Positions 8,401-19,325 of a stretch of DNA of 20,637 bases are shown one piece after another. The position numbers were made by a program, and so were the translations under genes. The number at the start of each line of letters is the position of its first letter. Within the stretch, counting starts at the first letter, position 1. The notes under the pieces are model-generated. The model did no database searches, was not told the DNA's origin, and saw only the letters and a list, made by a program, of their open reading frames with translations. This DNA comes from Eimeria necatrix (lineage: Eukaryota; Apicomplexa; Conoidasida; Eucoccidiorida; Eimeriidae). The DNA lies in assembly GCF_000499385.1 (NCBI RefSeq), contig NW_013654956.1:50501-71137 (forward strand), in the 5' to 3' direction.

Positions 8401-10346
8401 ATGTCCCCTGAGAAGAAGACAAATGTCCATTCGAGGGGCTTTTCGGCGCTTCGAGCCCCCCTGGCGCTGCTCTGGCTATTTGTCTCAGTCGCATTTCGCT
8501 GTTTTCCGCTTTCCCCCACGCGCTGCAGCGCTTCGGCCCGCAGCAGCAGCTGGGGGGCCCCCAGGGGGCCCCCTGCAGCCACTTCTTCGGGTCCCCTTGT
8601 GCTCCTGCATGCAGCTAAGGGCCATTTGCAGGGCCCGCCCTGCTGCAGCCCGCGGGGCTTTGCCCCGGAGAAGCCCCCCCGCCCTTTGGCCTTTCAGACT
8701 TCAGACTTGGTCAAGGTAAACTGCCAGCGCAGCCCCTTCTAGGCCACCTCTCCTTGCATGCATGCATGCATGCATGCATGCATGCATGCGTGCATGCATG
8801 CGTGCATGCATGCATGCATGCATGCGTTTAGAGTGCGGGGAATGTTTTGGCTGCAGATCTTCGGCCGGCTGGCTGGCGCCTCGGCTGTGGGGAGCGCACT
8901 GTGCAGCCCGTGGCCTTCTGCTGCTGCTGCAGCGAAGCAAATAATATCAAAAGAAGAAAAGAAAAGTGGAGAAAAGAGAAAAAGAAATTGGAGTGTGAAG
9001 GAGTGGCTGCAGCTGTCGACTCCTTCTTTGCTGCTGCGGCGGCCGCCGCGGGCTGCAGCAAAAGGCGCGCAGCAGCAGCAGCCCTGGGAGCTGCTGTTTG
9101 CTGCAGATGCACAGAAAGCTGCGCAGCAGCAAGGCCTCACTTTGCTGCAGTTCGGCCAGCTGCTGCAGCAGCAAACTTTCTCATGGCCCACAACTCTCAA
9201 CACTGGCCAGGCTCCGCTGACCGCTCGTTTCGTGCCTGGTGAGGCGCTGCAGCGGGGTGTATGTACACCTGAAGTCCATGTACACCTGAAGTGCATGTAC
9301 ACCTGAAGTCCATGTACACCTGAAGTGCATGTACACCTGAAGTGTATGTACACCTGAAGTGCATGTACACCTGAAGTGTATGTACACCTGAAGTGCATGT
9401 ACACCTGAAGTGCATGTACACCTGAAGTGTATGTACACCTGAAGTGTATGTACACCTGAAGTGTATGTACACATGAAGTGTATGTACACCTGAAGCTCGC
9501 AGCACGCGGAAGGCACTGCTGCTGCGCATTTGCAATGAAAAAGCTGCTGCCGGCCCTAATAATACAAAAATAAAAAGTAAATAATACTTTTAAATGTAAA
9601 GAGTTTTGTTTTTTTTCTTTGTTTGGTCTATGGGCCTTCAGTCGCAAACAAAAGCTTCCTCAGCACCTGCAGGCGAATGCGCAGCAGCGCCGAAAGGCCC
9701 TTCAAAGATTTGCAAAAGTTCACTTGGAAAGAAATAAATGCAATTCGTCGAAAAGGAAACAATTTGCAAACACGCAATTGGTACAAATCCCCCCAGTCGC
9801 CTTTGCATCCTGGCTGCTGCTCCCAGCAGCTGCAGCAGCTGCAGCAACAGCTGCAGCAACAGCTGCAGCAGATGCAGCAACAGCTGCAGCAGATGCAGCA
9901 ACAGCTGCAGCAACAGCTGCAACAACAGCTGCAGCAGCTGCAGCAACAGCTGCAGCAACAGCTGCAACAACAGCTGCAGCAGCTGCAGCAACAACTGCAG
10001 CAGCTGCAGCAACCACTGCAGCAGCTGCAGCAACCACTGCAGCAGCTGCAGCAGTTGCAGCAGCCTTGCTGTGTGTGTCTTCAGAATGCGTTTTTCGCTC
10101 TTTCTGTTCTCAAGCCGGTGCGGACTCAGAGCGGCTGTACAAAGAAGATGTGCTGCGGTGCATTTGGAAGCTGGCCCCCGTAGACGGTATATATAAAATA
10201 TATATATTATATATATATACTATATATAATATATATATCTATATTATATATAGTATATATAAGATATATATGTTTTGTATAATATATATATGTACAATAT
10301 ATACGTACAAAGTGTTACATATACATATATATATATATATATAGTG

Positions 10347-10396
<50 letters not shown>

Positions 10397-10592
10397 CTCC
10401 GTTTCGAATTCAAGTTTCCCTAAGCTGTTGCTGTAGCGAGCGCTGGCTAGGCTGCTGCTGCTGCTGCTGCTGCTGCAGCAACTGCTGCTGCTGCGGACTT
10501 GCGTGTGGGTGTCAGGGCTAATAGAGTGGGAGCAGTTTCTGTACTTTCTAGAAGAGGCCCCGAGGGAGGGGCTGGGGGGGAGCGTGGACTGA
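8401..10592 (+). CDS. Probable multi-exon gene with EF-hand-like C-terminus
   Basis: Proposed exons: 8401-8715, 8857-9238, 9642-about 10070, about 10115-10186 and 10516-10592. Exon 1 has an ATG, then a hydrophobic run (APLALLWLFVSVAF) like a signal anchor, and ends AAG|GTAAAC, phase 0. Exon 2 starts after CTGCAG in phase 0, carries KRKRNWSVKEWLQL and PWELLFAADAQKAAQQQG, and ends G|GTGAGG, phase 1. Exon 3 follows a strong pyrimidine tract (CCTTCAG) in matching phase, with KDLQKFTWKEINAIRRKG and RNWYKSPQSPLHP, then Gln/Leu repeats. The last join (G|GTATAT to TCAG|GG) gives LAPVDGLIEWEQFLYFLEE, like the second half of an EF-hand, though the loop is short and Gln replaces the usual Glu. That C-terminus is not in the polyGln frame, so a small intron (perhaps 10071-10114) or an indel must lie between. 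Family unknown. Confidence 0.5.
8755..8826. repeat. (TGCA)n tract in presumed intron 1
   Basis: About eighteen units of TGCATGCA with two CGTGCA interruptions. It fills the centre of the presumed 141-base intron 8716-8856. The MHACMHAC-type frames are shadows. Confidence 0.9.
9257..9494. repeat. 17-bp minisatellite, 14 copies, palindrome-related
   Basis: Fourteen head-to-tail copies of GTG(T/C)ATGTACACCTGAA, with GTCC in two copies and one CATGAA variant. The 12-bp core GTGTATGTACAC differs from the dispersed palindrome GTGTACGTACAC by one base. The GTGCATGTACAC version embeds TGCATG. The unit is not a multiple of three, so it is probably non-coding (presumed intron 2, 9239-9641). Confidence 0.95.
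9825..10063 (+). repeat. CTGCAGCAA-type coding repeat
   Basis: About 240 bases of CAG, CTG and CAA triplets, mostly as CTGCAGCAACAG and CTGCAGCAG. In the favoured exon frame it encodes LQQ/QQLQQQ; in the next frame it encodes Ala/Thr. All units are multiples of three, so length changes keep frame. Confidence 0.9.
10187..10394. repeat. TA-rich microsatellite in presumed last intron
   Basis: Long (TA)n with TATATAAGATATATATG and TACGTACAA interruptions. It begins exactly at the proposed donor GTATAT and ends before a pyrimidine-rich stretch. A short (CTG)8 tract follows at about 10452-10476. Confidence 0.9.
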
Positions 10593-10980
10593 GAGGGGCT
10601 TTAGGACTAAGGCCAGCAGCTTTCGCACAGATTCACATTAGCCGCTGCTGCATGCAGCATGCAGCCCGCTGCACGGTGAGTCCGTGGAGTTGACTAAAGA
10701 GAAAATGCGAAACGACGCATGCCGTTCAGAAGGGAGCGTGTTGGGGCCAGTGCCGCGCCCCGCGTGCCGAGTCTGCCAGATTGGGACGGCGCCTTCCAAC
10801 CCTGCTGCTCTTCTCATTTACAAAACGACACAAGTGCTCGCGCCGGCGATGCGAGGGGACCGACGACAGCGTTCGGGTGTACATACACCCGCACGCGGCA
10901 AGTTCCGCTGCGGGGGTCGCTTTCCAGCTGGCTGCGGCGTGCAGGTTCGGCCAACTGGACGCACTCCCCACGTTCAAACC

Positions 10981-11010
10981 GAATAAATAAATAAATAAAT
11001 AAATAAATAA
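10981..11010. repeat. (AAAT)n microsatellite
   Basis: Seven AAAT units. Confidence 0.9.
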
Positions 11011-11340
11011 TAACCGAATTAGAATAAACAATTCCATCGAACTAGGTTGCGGCAGATACTATGAAAACTTACAGCCGGGACCCTCCCCATCGCCTAATCG
11101 TCACAACAGAGAAGTCCTCACCCGACTCTGAGCCGTGCAACTTACGTCACGACTGCGTTAAGTGCATCGCATGAATTATTTTTTGAAGACCCAAAATGCT
11201 TTGCTTTCTCCTGTCGTCCCTTAACGCGAACAGCAAGTCGCCCGGCGATTCACTATCCAGAACTGCTGTAACTGTAACTTGGTGCAGGCCTGCACTTGGA
11301 AATTCCTTCTCCTGCACAACAAATAACACCAATTAGCTTC

Positions 11341-11915
11341 CACATTCATATTAAACGTACTGCAACAAAGCACAAACAATTACACCCAATTAGCCTAAAC
11401 ATTCAAATTAAATGTACTGCAACAAAGCACAAACGATGACACCCAATCAGCCTAAACATTCAAATTAAATGTTCTGCAACAAACGATAACAGCCAATTAG
11501 CCTAAACATTCAAATTAAATGTACTGCAACAAACGATAACAGCCAAGTAGCTCACACATTCAAATTAAATGTACTGCAACAAAGCACAAACGGGAACAGC
11601 CAATTAGTCCAAACATTCAAATTAAATGTACTGCAACAAAGCACAAACGATAACACCCAAATGGCCTAAACATTCAAATTAAATGTACTGCAACAAACGA
11701 TAACAGCCAATCAACCAAAACATTCAAATTAAATGTACTGCAACAAAGCACAAACGGTAACAGCCAATTAAACATTCAAATTAAATGTACTGCAGCAAAG
11801 CACAAACGGCAACGGCCAATTAACCTAAACATTCAAATTAAATGCATTGCAACAAGCACAAACGACAACAACCAATTAGCCTAAAAATTCAAATGAAATG
11901 TATTGCGCGAAAATT
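11341..11915. repeat. 57/50-bp minisatellite, about 11 copies
   Basis: Units begin CATTCAAATTAAATGTACTG, then CAACAAAGCACAAACG, TAACA and CCAATTAGCCTAAA. Two length classes differ by loss of 7 bases (GCACAAA), so units are 57 or 50 bp. They occur in mixed order, and the copies at both ends are the most diverged. Confidence 0.9.
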
Positions 11916-12013
11916 CAAGTGAGTTGTCCAAGTGAACAATGCACTTCCCACGCCCAGTGCGCACATAATGCCACTTTCATTTCGCACTTCCCACTAAAAT
12001 AGGATTTTTAATT

Positions 12014-15000
12014 TTAGATTCTACAGAATAGAAGTTGATATAATACTGGGTCGCCATTAGAAGCTGCTTTGTCTCTTGTGACCTTCACAGTAACCATCAA
12101 GCCTCGTTTTTGTACACACAACTCCGCCGCTTCCTTTTGGATAACTTGATAAAAGAGGTGGATATAAAAGGACATATTGTGCAACAGGTGTCCTGAACTC
12201 ACTTTAATAATTATTGGGGCCCCCACGCAGCTGCCACTGCGTGTTGTTAACTTCTCAACCGGCTCAGGCAATAAACAGATCGAAGGCCGGCCAACTGCAG
12301 AGGCGCCTAGGAAGGCGTCCAGCCCAGCAGAGGTTTCGACGATCAGCCTGTATTCAGACAAAACAGATGACACCCAAGGATCTAAATAGAAAAAGTATTG
12401 CAAACCCGAATATTTCTTCGGATGAATCATTCAATAATAGCCAAACGGCGCCACTTGCGCCACACAACTAAGCCTCTGGGAGTGTGCGCCTCCACAGCTT
12501 CTCAGGTGCCATTTTCAACACACAAAAGCTGAGACCTGACACAGATCCTCCAAAGCAAGATGCCACATTTACTAATAACCAGCTACATTGTTAACACATA
12601 AAAACTGAAACCTGAAACATAGATGCTCCAAAGCAAGATGCCACATTTACTAATAACCAGCCACACTGTCAACACATAAAAACTGAAACCAGAAACACAG
12701 ACCCTCCACAACAAGATGCCACATTGTTTAAGTAATGACCAGGCACGCTGTTAACACATAAAAACTGAAACCAAAAGCATATATCCTTCGAAACAAGATG
12801 CAGCGTTGCATAAGTAATGGCCAGCTCAAGCACTGTGCAGTGCGCGCGCACCCAGTGTCGGCCGTGTCGACGACACCGAACCCGCAGAACTCCGCTTCAA
12901 ACAAAGTTTTGAGTTGGTGCAAATTTCTCTGGACACAGTCAAGCCGCGTATGAGAGACCGTCGTGTCCTGCATGATGCCCCACATAACCCCTGGGACGCA
13001 AGAGCTGCAGTAGCCGGCCACGCGAAACCACCTGCGAAGTGCAGAAACAAACAAATGCGAACCCCAGGCTAAGACTACTTAAGTGTGCAAAATCGCATAA
13101 GGGGAAGTCCCGAAGTGAGGCCAAAAAGACCCCCAAGCCAACCCGCAGCTGCAGTAACAGCTCCCAAGACACCCCAACTCAACACCCAACACTCAACACT
13201 CAGCGAAATCCCCACAGAAAGAACATTCCAAACTTGGAACAGATTTATTTTATCAACACACAGGCACCAGCACAGCGGCGAAAAGTCTACTGGGGATGAG
13301 GTGCAGAGTGCACTGCTGGTTTCACTGCCGCGAAAAAGAGAAGTCCGTTTGTTCCCGCTCTTTGTACCTGATCTCTGCGTCCGATCGCTCGTAAGGCAAC
13401 TCGAGAGAAAAGGAAGTCCCCTGTGTGCGCAGCCGCCGCACACACTCCAGCAACTGCGTCTTCCCCGGCTCGAGGAAGAAGTCTGTCCAGTTGGCTGCAG
13501 GGCTGGCGGGGGCCGGCCTGATGTCTGCAGCCAACAACATGGAGAAGGGCTCGCGGCCAATCACTTGGTGGCCCGTGACTCTGCGCAAAATGGCCTTCGA
13601 CTGCTCCAGCAAGAACGCCAGGGGCCCGTCCTTTTCGATTTCCAGCAGGGGGGCCCCCCCCGCCACCGTCAAGAGTTTGTTGTAGCGGTGCAGACACACA
13701 CCGCGGCCCGACAAAGGGCTCGGAATGGACCCCTCAGCCTTTTCTGGAGAGCCAGAATGCACTTCTTTTTCGAAAAGTGAAGAGCACAGAGAAGGATCCG
13801 CCATTCGCATGTCCGTGACTGCGTCTGGACATACACCTGAAGCCGGCGCCCGCAGCGCGGAAGAACTCCCGCCCAAGCTTGGAGGCCCGTCGGGCTCCAC
13901 GTTTCCCTCGCTGCAGCTGCTGCAGTTGCTGCTGCTGCTGCTGCTGCTGCTGCGGCACAGCGACGTGCAGCTACACATCAGTCGCGGCGACACCGCAGCC
14001 AACTCCGTGTACGACTGCTGCTCCCGGCCCTGGTTCAAAAGAGAAGAAGTGCACCTCTCACTTTCCGAAGCTGCGCCGTACACGAACTGAGTCCCACTGA
14101 ACTGCAGGCCCCCCGGCTCTGTTTCCCCGGCCCCGCAGCTGCAGCCAACAGTTTCGAGTTCCACGCCTGAGTCCGAAGGCCCCCCTCTTTCGAGTTCCGA
14201 AGCCGAGGGGAGCATTTCACCTGCCTCTGCTGCTGCTGCCCCCGCGTCCGCAACGGCCGCGGCTGCAGCCGCGGCTGCAGCAGCAGCAGCAGCCGCTGCT
14301 GCTGCTGCGTCCGCAGCAGCAGCTGCTGCGTCCGCTGCAGCAGGGTCCGCCACTTCCTGCGCAGCTATTGGGTCCAACACCCAAGCCACTGTGGACATGC
14401 AGTCCGACAGCCCGCAGACCAGCGCCTCCTGCACTGCTGCGCAGTGCCGCAGCAGCGTCGCGTCGCTCCACAAACAGGCAAACAGATAGGGAGAGCCGCA
14501 GTCCGTGACGGAGACTCTGAAGAGCCTCGAAGCTCCCTTGTTGTCTTTGGAAGGATTGGAGCGAACCAGCACCACTTGGGGCTCGGAAGAGCCGCCGCTT
14601 TCCGCCTCCCCCGCGGCTGCTTGCTGCGGACTTGCTGCGGACCGGCCCGCAGCTCGCCGCCCCGTCTTCGCCGCTTCTCTCCGCCTCTCCTCCGCCAACT
14701 CGAAAGCCCGCACCAACGCCTGGCGGTCGTCGGGGTGCACGAAGTCATCGCAAAAGAGCTGTTCAGCTTCCTTGCTGCTGCTGCGGGGGCCCGCGCGCAG
14801 CGCCCCCAGCGCCCCCCACGGCTCCTCAGCCTCTGGCGCACAAGTCCACAGAATGCGGCGGCGGCTGTTGCAGATGGTGACGCAGCCTTCAGTTAGAGCT
14901 GCCACCAGCCGCAGGTAGCGGCCAACTGCGGAGGCGCTCCAAACCCCGTCACAGGGCAGTTCCTCTGCGGACTCTGCGGGGCTCGCGTCCGCCCGCTCTC

Positions 15001-15115
15001 CGCAGGACAGCGAAGACGCAGACAGCCACAAAACAATCGGAAGCAGCCAAAGCAGAGACGGCAGAGGGTCGTAAAAGAACGAACTCAAACGACGAACGGC
15101 CAGCTGCACGCGCAT
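12014..15115 (-). CDS. Membrane-anchored protein with three PAS-like domains
   Basis: Three exons are proposed: 15115-13368, 13031-12852 and 12347-12014, giving about 753 residues. Both joins are phase 2 with GT-AG ends: CAG|GTACAA to CGCAG|G makes Arg, and CTGG|GTGCGC to TACAG|G makes Gly. The start is the ATG at 15115; residues 15-35 are a hydrophobic anchor. PAS-A, about 67-222: RRILWTC, FVHPDDRQALVRAFELA, LFRVSVTDCGSPYLFACLWSDAT. PAS-B, about 490-606: ILRRVTGHQVIGREPFSMLL, then across the first join DAEIRWFRVAGYC and GVMWGIMQDTT, the classic PAS end. PAS-C, about 620-753: LFEAEFCGFGVVDTADTG joined to LIVETSAGLDAFLGASAVGR. Between A and B lies an Ala-rich and Ser-rich insert of about 250 residues. 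No LOV-type flavin Cys is seen. PAS domains sense ligands or mediate dimerisation; no output domain is visible. Phase and motif continuity across both introns is the main support. More 5' exons are possible. Confidence 0.75.
12516..12838. repeat. ~80-bp tandem repeat, four copies (PAS gene intron 2)
   Basis: Four copies of 77-84 bp containing AACACATAAAAACTGAAACC, CTCCAAAGCAAGATGCCACA and TAATAACCAGCCACACTGT. The later copies have AAGTAATG in place of ACTAATAA and are more diverged. It occupies the intron 12851-12348, away from its ends. Confidence 0.88.
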
Positions 15116-18100
15116 GCACGAACCCGCAAGCAACCCGAAACGCCGCGAAACCTCACACCCAGAATCCTTAGCTCCTCTCCAAGTGCACCGTTTGTGTTGT
15201 TTTCAATTTTTAAGAAAGTAAGAGCCGCCCTCTCACCCTGAGCAGCAGGAAACCTGCAACGGTTCTATCCCGCTTGGCGCTGTTGATGCAACACGGTGAT
15301 GAATTAATCAGTAAGAGCGCTCCTATAAGGGCCGCCAGTTCTCCCAGAGACTGCACACACGGCGAAAAACATAAACCTGAGCGCTGGAGGCTGAGGCCGA
15401 AACACCAAGTCCATGCATGCACTCCCTAAAGACTGCAAGTGGCGAGTTTCTGCAGAGCGGGATAGGCTGGCAGGAGCCCCAAGAAGCAGCAGAGGCAGCT
15501 CCGTCGGAGTCTAAAATAGTAGTAACACGGATAGATTCGCCTTAGCCTTACAACGAACAAAAAAGACAAAATAAACAGGATTCGAGAATCCCGGAATTGG
15601 GGCCTACTGGGAGGGTGGAACACTGGGGGTTGTTTCCACCCGGGCTGGACGCGACGATGCCGAAGTAGCAAATGACGAAACCGTCGACAGCTTTCGAGCG
15701 GAGTCCGAGACAAGAAAAAAGCGGCAGCAGCAACAGGGAAAGCGGGAGCTCGGGGCTGTCTTCAGACCAGAACGATGTCAAAGTCAAGGCTGGAACAAAT
15801 GGCGTACGAAAGGAAAAGTAGACCAACAAAGTCGCCACAGCCCGGCACAAATGCGGCAAAACAACACACGAAGAGCATGCAAAGCCTACGGGCACTGTGG
15901 GTGCGAAGAAGCGGGGACAAAAGAAGAACAAGACAGCTGGAGCTGCGCAAAAGATGAACTGCCAGCGAAACCCAAAAGCCAACACGCCACGAAACAGTGG
16001 AGAAGAAGCACCCCGGACAATGTTGCAAAAGAGACACGGTCAAAAGAGCGGACGAGGCGAACAAACCTGTAGATCCAAAGGCCAGCAACAAAAGTAATGA
16101 CAAAATGTGACAGAGAGAAACCAGCGCACAGCCACACAGCAAGCCAAACACGCGCAAACAGACGGGACTCAGTGCACGCGCCCGCCCAACGAGCAAGCAA
16201 ACCTGAAAGAAGACAGACACGCGGCCACTAAACACCCACAAAGAACAAAAGACGGGAACCACGAGCTTTAATTCCTAGTGCAACTGAAACGGATGCACAG
16301 CTATCTACCCCTGTTTAGGGGCCAGGGTGTGTCGAGGACAGACAAGGATGGGAAGGTGTTAAGACGCGGTGGAGGCAAACAGTTCAAGAGTAAGAAGGCC
16401 CACCCACAAAGGCGACCAGAGCCGCTAGTCTGACGGGTCCATCGATACGGCTGCTTATAGAGCCGTTGAGAATATCTGAAATTTTGTGCGAAGTAAAAGA
16501 TAACGAGCAACTGACGCGGAAGGGAAAACGAACGGTTTTGTGTTCATCGGCCTCGTTCCCGGAAAGGGAGGGAAACAGACCCTCCGCAGCCTCCATTGTA
16601 GGGGCGCTTTCGAGATATCTGTAGTTGCATCCGCGCGTGAGGCAAATGTGACACTGTGCCTGGCCGACTGTTGCTGAAGCCCTTTAGGCTGAGCCACCAG
16701 CTGTCGTGACAGCTGAGAAACGCTGCTAAGAAACGTAAAGAAGACAAATGAGCAATTCTACCCAACGCTGTCCAGTTTGATGTCAAAAGGGGAACACAGC
16801 GGCAGAGCGCAAAGCGGGCCTCCCGTTTCCTCCCCGCTCCCGGGCCCTACGAGGACTCGAACAGGAAAGAAGCGCACAATATGAGACCACTTAGCATTTG
16901 GAGTCAATCCTAGACTATTGTCAATACTACTATTCAGAAATGCTGCCAGAAAAGGACCGAAAGAAACACATTGGGCGCTCCCGCCGCCCCCGAGACCCCA
17001 GCGGAATGCTAAGAAACGTGAAGGACTGTGCAACAACCTGCGCTCTGCTGGTGGTGTTGGTGGGAAGCACTCCAAAATTAGGGTTTTGCGTTGGTATTTG
17101 TCTCGAGTTTCTTTCGATCTAAATTCATGGTTAATTACTCCTTTTTGATGAGAAAAAAAGACAACATGCAGACTGTGCGCGGCGGCGAACGGCCCCCCAG
17201 TGCACGGACTCCACAGAAGTGCGCAACGTAACAACCTGCTGCAGCTTCCGTCTTCGCCCAAATTTTGGTTTTTAAAGCACTTTAAATACACACTGAAGTC
17301 TAACTACATATACATTGGGTCTTTTCGTGCCAATTTAGGTGTCTCACAGACGCTACAGCACATCTCACCAGGCGGGGATCTGTTGTGTGCCGCTGTAGTG
17401 TTGTGTATGCAAGTTGCACGTGAAACTGCGAAAGCTGCATCCAGACCTACAACTGCGCCACTTTATGTAATTACACGCATTCCAAAGTCATCAAGGGCTG
17501 CAATCCTGCGGTAGTTACTCTGGAGCGGGTTTGTGTACGCGTGCTCTGAATGCTGCTGCTGAGCCACCATCATGGAGAGCACGACTTCACCATGAAAGTG
17601 GCAGGCAAATGAGCTCTTCGTGCGAGCTCTGGAAACTTGCGCACGAGTTTTAGCGATCGGGTGCTGTGGGTTGCGCTGTGTGCAGGAAACGCACTGTTCC
17701 ATCTCTGTTACCGTTTAGCAAACATCACTGGATCGCTAGCTCTGTACAATAGTTTCCTACGTTAGCAGAGTGTGATTTAGCACAAAAGCGTCTTGCAGCT
17801 TAATCGGCCACTGGTGGAGAGCTTCGAGCATAACATGAAATGTAGAGTCACCAAAAGCTGGACAGTTTACCGAATGAAAGCCTTAGGCTTGATTGTATTT
17901 TAGTCGGGAAAGAAACACGAAAGATGCCTCTATACAGGCCCCTAGCAATGGTGTGGCGCAGAATAAGACTGAAATATGAAGTATGCGCAACAACGTGGAC
18001 TACTACAGGTCCCCGAAGAAAAGCATCAAGATTGCCGAAGACCGGCAAGCCGCGGAGCTCGCGAAAAATAACCCCCCACAAAAATAAGCTGGTGAATACC

Positions 18101-18825
18101 CAAACAGCTCCTTTGCCCTTGTGAATTTGCATTCTTTCGCACTCTCCAGGTGAGCGGTTCCTCAGTCGAAGCACGTACCTGGAATCAGAGATTCATACAC
18201 ACACAATCATTGGGCCTGGGTTTCCCAGGTTACCCCAGTATCTGCTATAACACGTTGCGCGCTTTACCTACTGTCTTGTTCTGATCCAAACACCTACGCA
18301 GGCTTTTCTGAGACCTGATAGATGCAAACCATTCCAATTCAATCAAGTTTCAATTCTTAACCAAGCCTGAATATCTTACTGCATCATTTTAAGTTATCTA
18401 CCGCAAACATTCTGCGCCGGTGGGGAGCGCTGCAGGCCCGGCAACGGACCTCTGCGTCGTCATTCAATCCACCGAATGGCAAGCCACGCGTACGTTACCG
18501 AAAAGTCCTACTTTTCGGCGTGTTTACTCGTGGTGGGCTTTATGCTGAGGGAAACGTCTGAGGTGTTGAGCCAAACTCGCTTGACGGCGAGAGACGACTA
18601 TCCAATGAAAACAGTGATGGTTCTATAACGCCTTCTCACGTACAGTTGTAGCCTCCAGTGAGTCATCAGCATGGATGATGAACAGGCATAGTTAGCAGGA
18701 TGATAGCTGTGGGCAGCGTACTAAGCTGGCAGTACTGAAGTATGCCGGCTGGCAAATAAACTATCTCATTGGGCAATCAGCAGGCGCTCGAACCGGCATC
18801 GCCTGATGATTTTGAGTGATGCACC
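15116..18825. other. Long region without a firmly supported gene
   Basis: Codon-like structure is weak here and stops are frequent. Possible 5' exons of the PAS gene or of another minus-strand gene exist: an open segment ending LLLR|GTGAGA at 15237, and the membrane-like exon at 16067-16202. A minus-strand ATG at 16596 opens a 70-residue frame (MEAAEGLFPSLSGNEADEH) with no recognised family. From about 16700 to 18800 I see no repeats of the palindrome family, no long CAG tracts and no conserved protein segments. This contrasts sharply with the left half of the window. Confidence 0.45.
16067..16202 (-). CDS. Candidate membrane-protein exon
   Basis: It is bounded by a good acceptor (GTCTTCTTTCAG) and a good donor (CTACAG|GTTTGT). 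One frame is open across it and reads VWLAVWLCAGFSLSHFVITF followed by VAGLWIY, a plausible transmembrane stretch. A second frame is also open and hydrophobic, because this strand is pyrimidine-rich. I could not link it to neighbouring exons. Confidence 0.25.
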
Positions 18826-19323
18826 TCAGAAGGCGAGGCATAATTCGAAGGCGATTTTGGCGGCGGCGTCGGCTTCCTGGGGAGCCAAGTCTGGAGGGCG
18901 GGGGCGATGGGGAACTAACTGCGAAACATGGAAAATGTTGTGGCATTCATAGGTGTGAGGCAAAGCGAGGCAGTAAGCGATGGACCCTTTCCATTGAATG
19001 ACTTCAAAGGGTTCTCGGTAACCGGGCTCGAACTTAGGGCAGCGGTTGAAAGGCGGTAAGTGCTTGCTACTGAGCCAGACCTTGTCTCCCAGTGCATACT
19101 CCACGACTCGGCGCTTCGTTTCTGCGTAGTACTTCTGCTGCTATTTTGCCTTCAGGATGTGAGTCCCTTCCGCGTGCCCATCGCTCGTATTAGTTTTTTC
19201 CGCAGTGTTGAGGAGTTGGTTTCTCCACTCAGGGGAGATTGGAATGGCATTGGGGCCTGTCGCTATCGCACACATCATCCCTTTGCCATGGCTACGCGGT
19301 CTAGAACGCTCGTCTCCAACCAT
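18826..19323 (-). pseudogene. Ty3/gypsy integrase C-terminus, interrupted by UAG
   Basis: One reading frame runs from 19323 to the stop at 18826, with an in-frame TAG at 19143-19141. After the TAG, the frame reads QQKYYAETKRR, GDKVWLSSKHLP, then a region ending NIFHVSQLVPH. This is the SH3-like C-terminal module that ends many Ty3/gypsy integrases, where the pattern GDxVWLS ... GPF ... HxxFHVSxL is typical. The integrase catalytic core, reverse transcriptase, RNase H and protease are all absent. No chromodomain is visible after it. The frame differs from that of the upstream gag, so an internal deletion has probably joined gag to the end of pol. It is non-functional as seen. Confidence 0.8.
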
Positions 19324-19325
19324 GC

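Larger units (their letters stand above)
10593..12013. other. Spacer between two convergent genes
   Basis: Nothing gene-like is firmly supported. An isolated acceptor/donor pair (CGCACAG and ACG|GTGAGT) encloses 10631-10675, but I could not connect it. The spacer also holds a palindrome variant GGGTGTACATACACCC (10875-10890), an (AAAT)n tract at 10981-11010 and the minisatellite at 11341-11915. Confidence 0.5.

Noticed and set aside
9181..9647. Frames rich in GVHALQVYMHFRCTYTS on the minus strand
   Set aside because: They are the 17-bp minisatellite read in three frames, with no ordinary protein segment attached.
10631..10675. Possible small exon with good splice signals
   Set aside because: It could not be linked in phase to a neighbour, and the upstream gene already has a stop at 10590-10592.
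11341..11915. Regular repeats as a CRISPR array
   Set aside because: The units are contiguous and diverged, without unique spacers, and the genome is eukaryotic.
15548..16262. Hydrophobic minus-strand frames of 145-166 codons
   Set aside because: The strand is pyrimidine-rich, so several frames stay open and all look hydrophobic. Only one short splice-bounded segment was kept, at low confidence.
16758..17291. 177-codon minus-strand frame
   Set aside because: No domain, no biased codon use and no signal sequence is visible, and competing plus-strand frames overlap it.
18780..18815. tRNA-like stretch containing GGTTCGAGCGCC on the minus strand
   Set aside because: No acceptor, D or anticodon arms could be folded around it.
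18200..18825. Search for a 3' LTR matching 20403-20637
   Set aside because: No shared stretch or TG...CA ends were found by eye, so no LTR is annotated.
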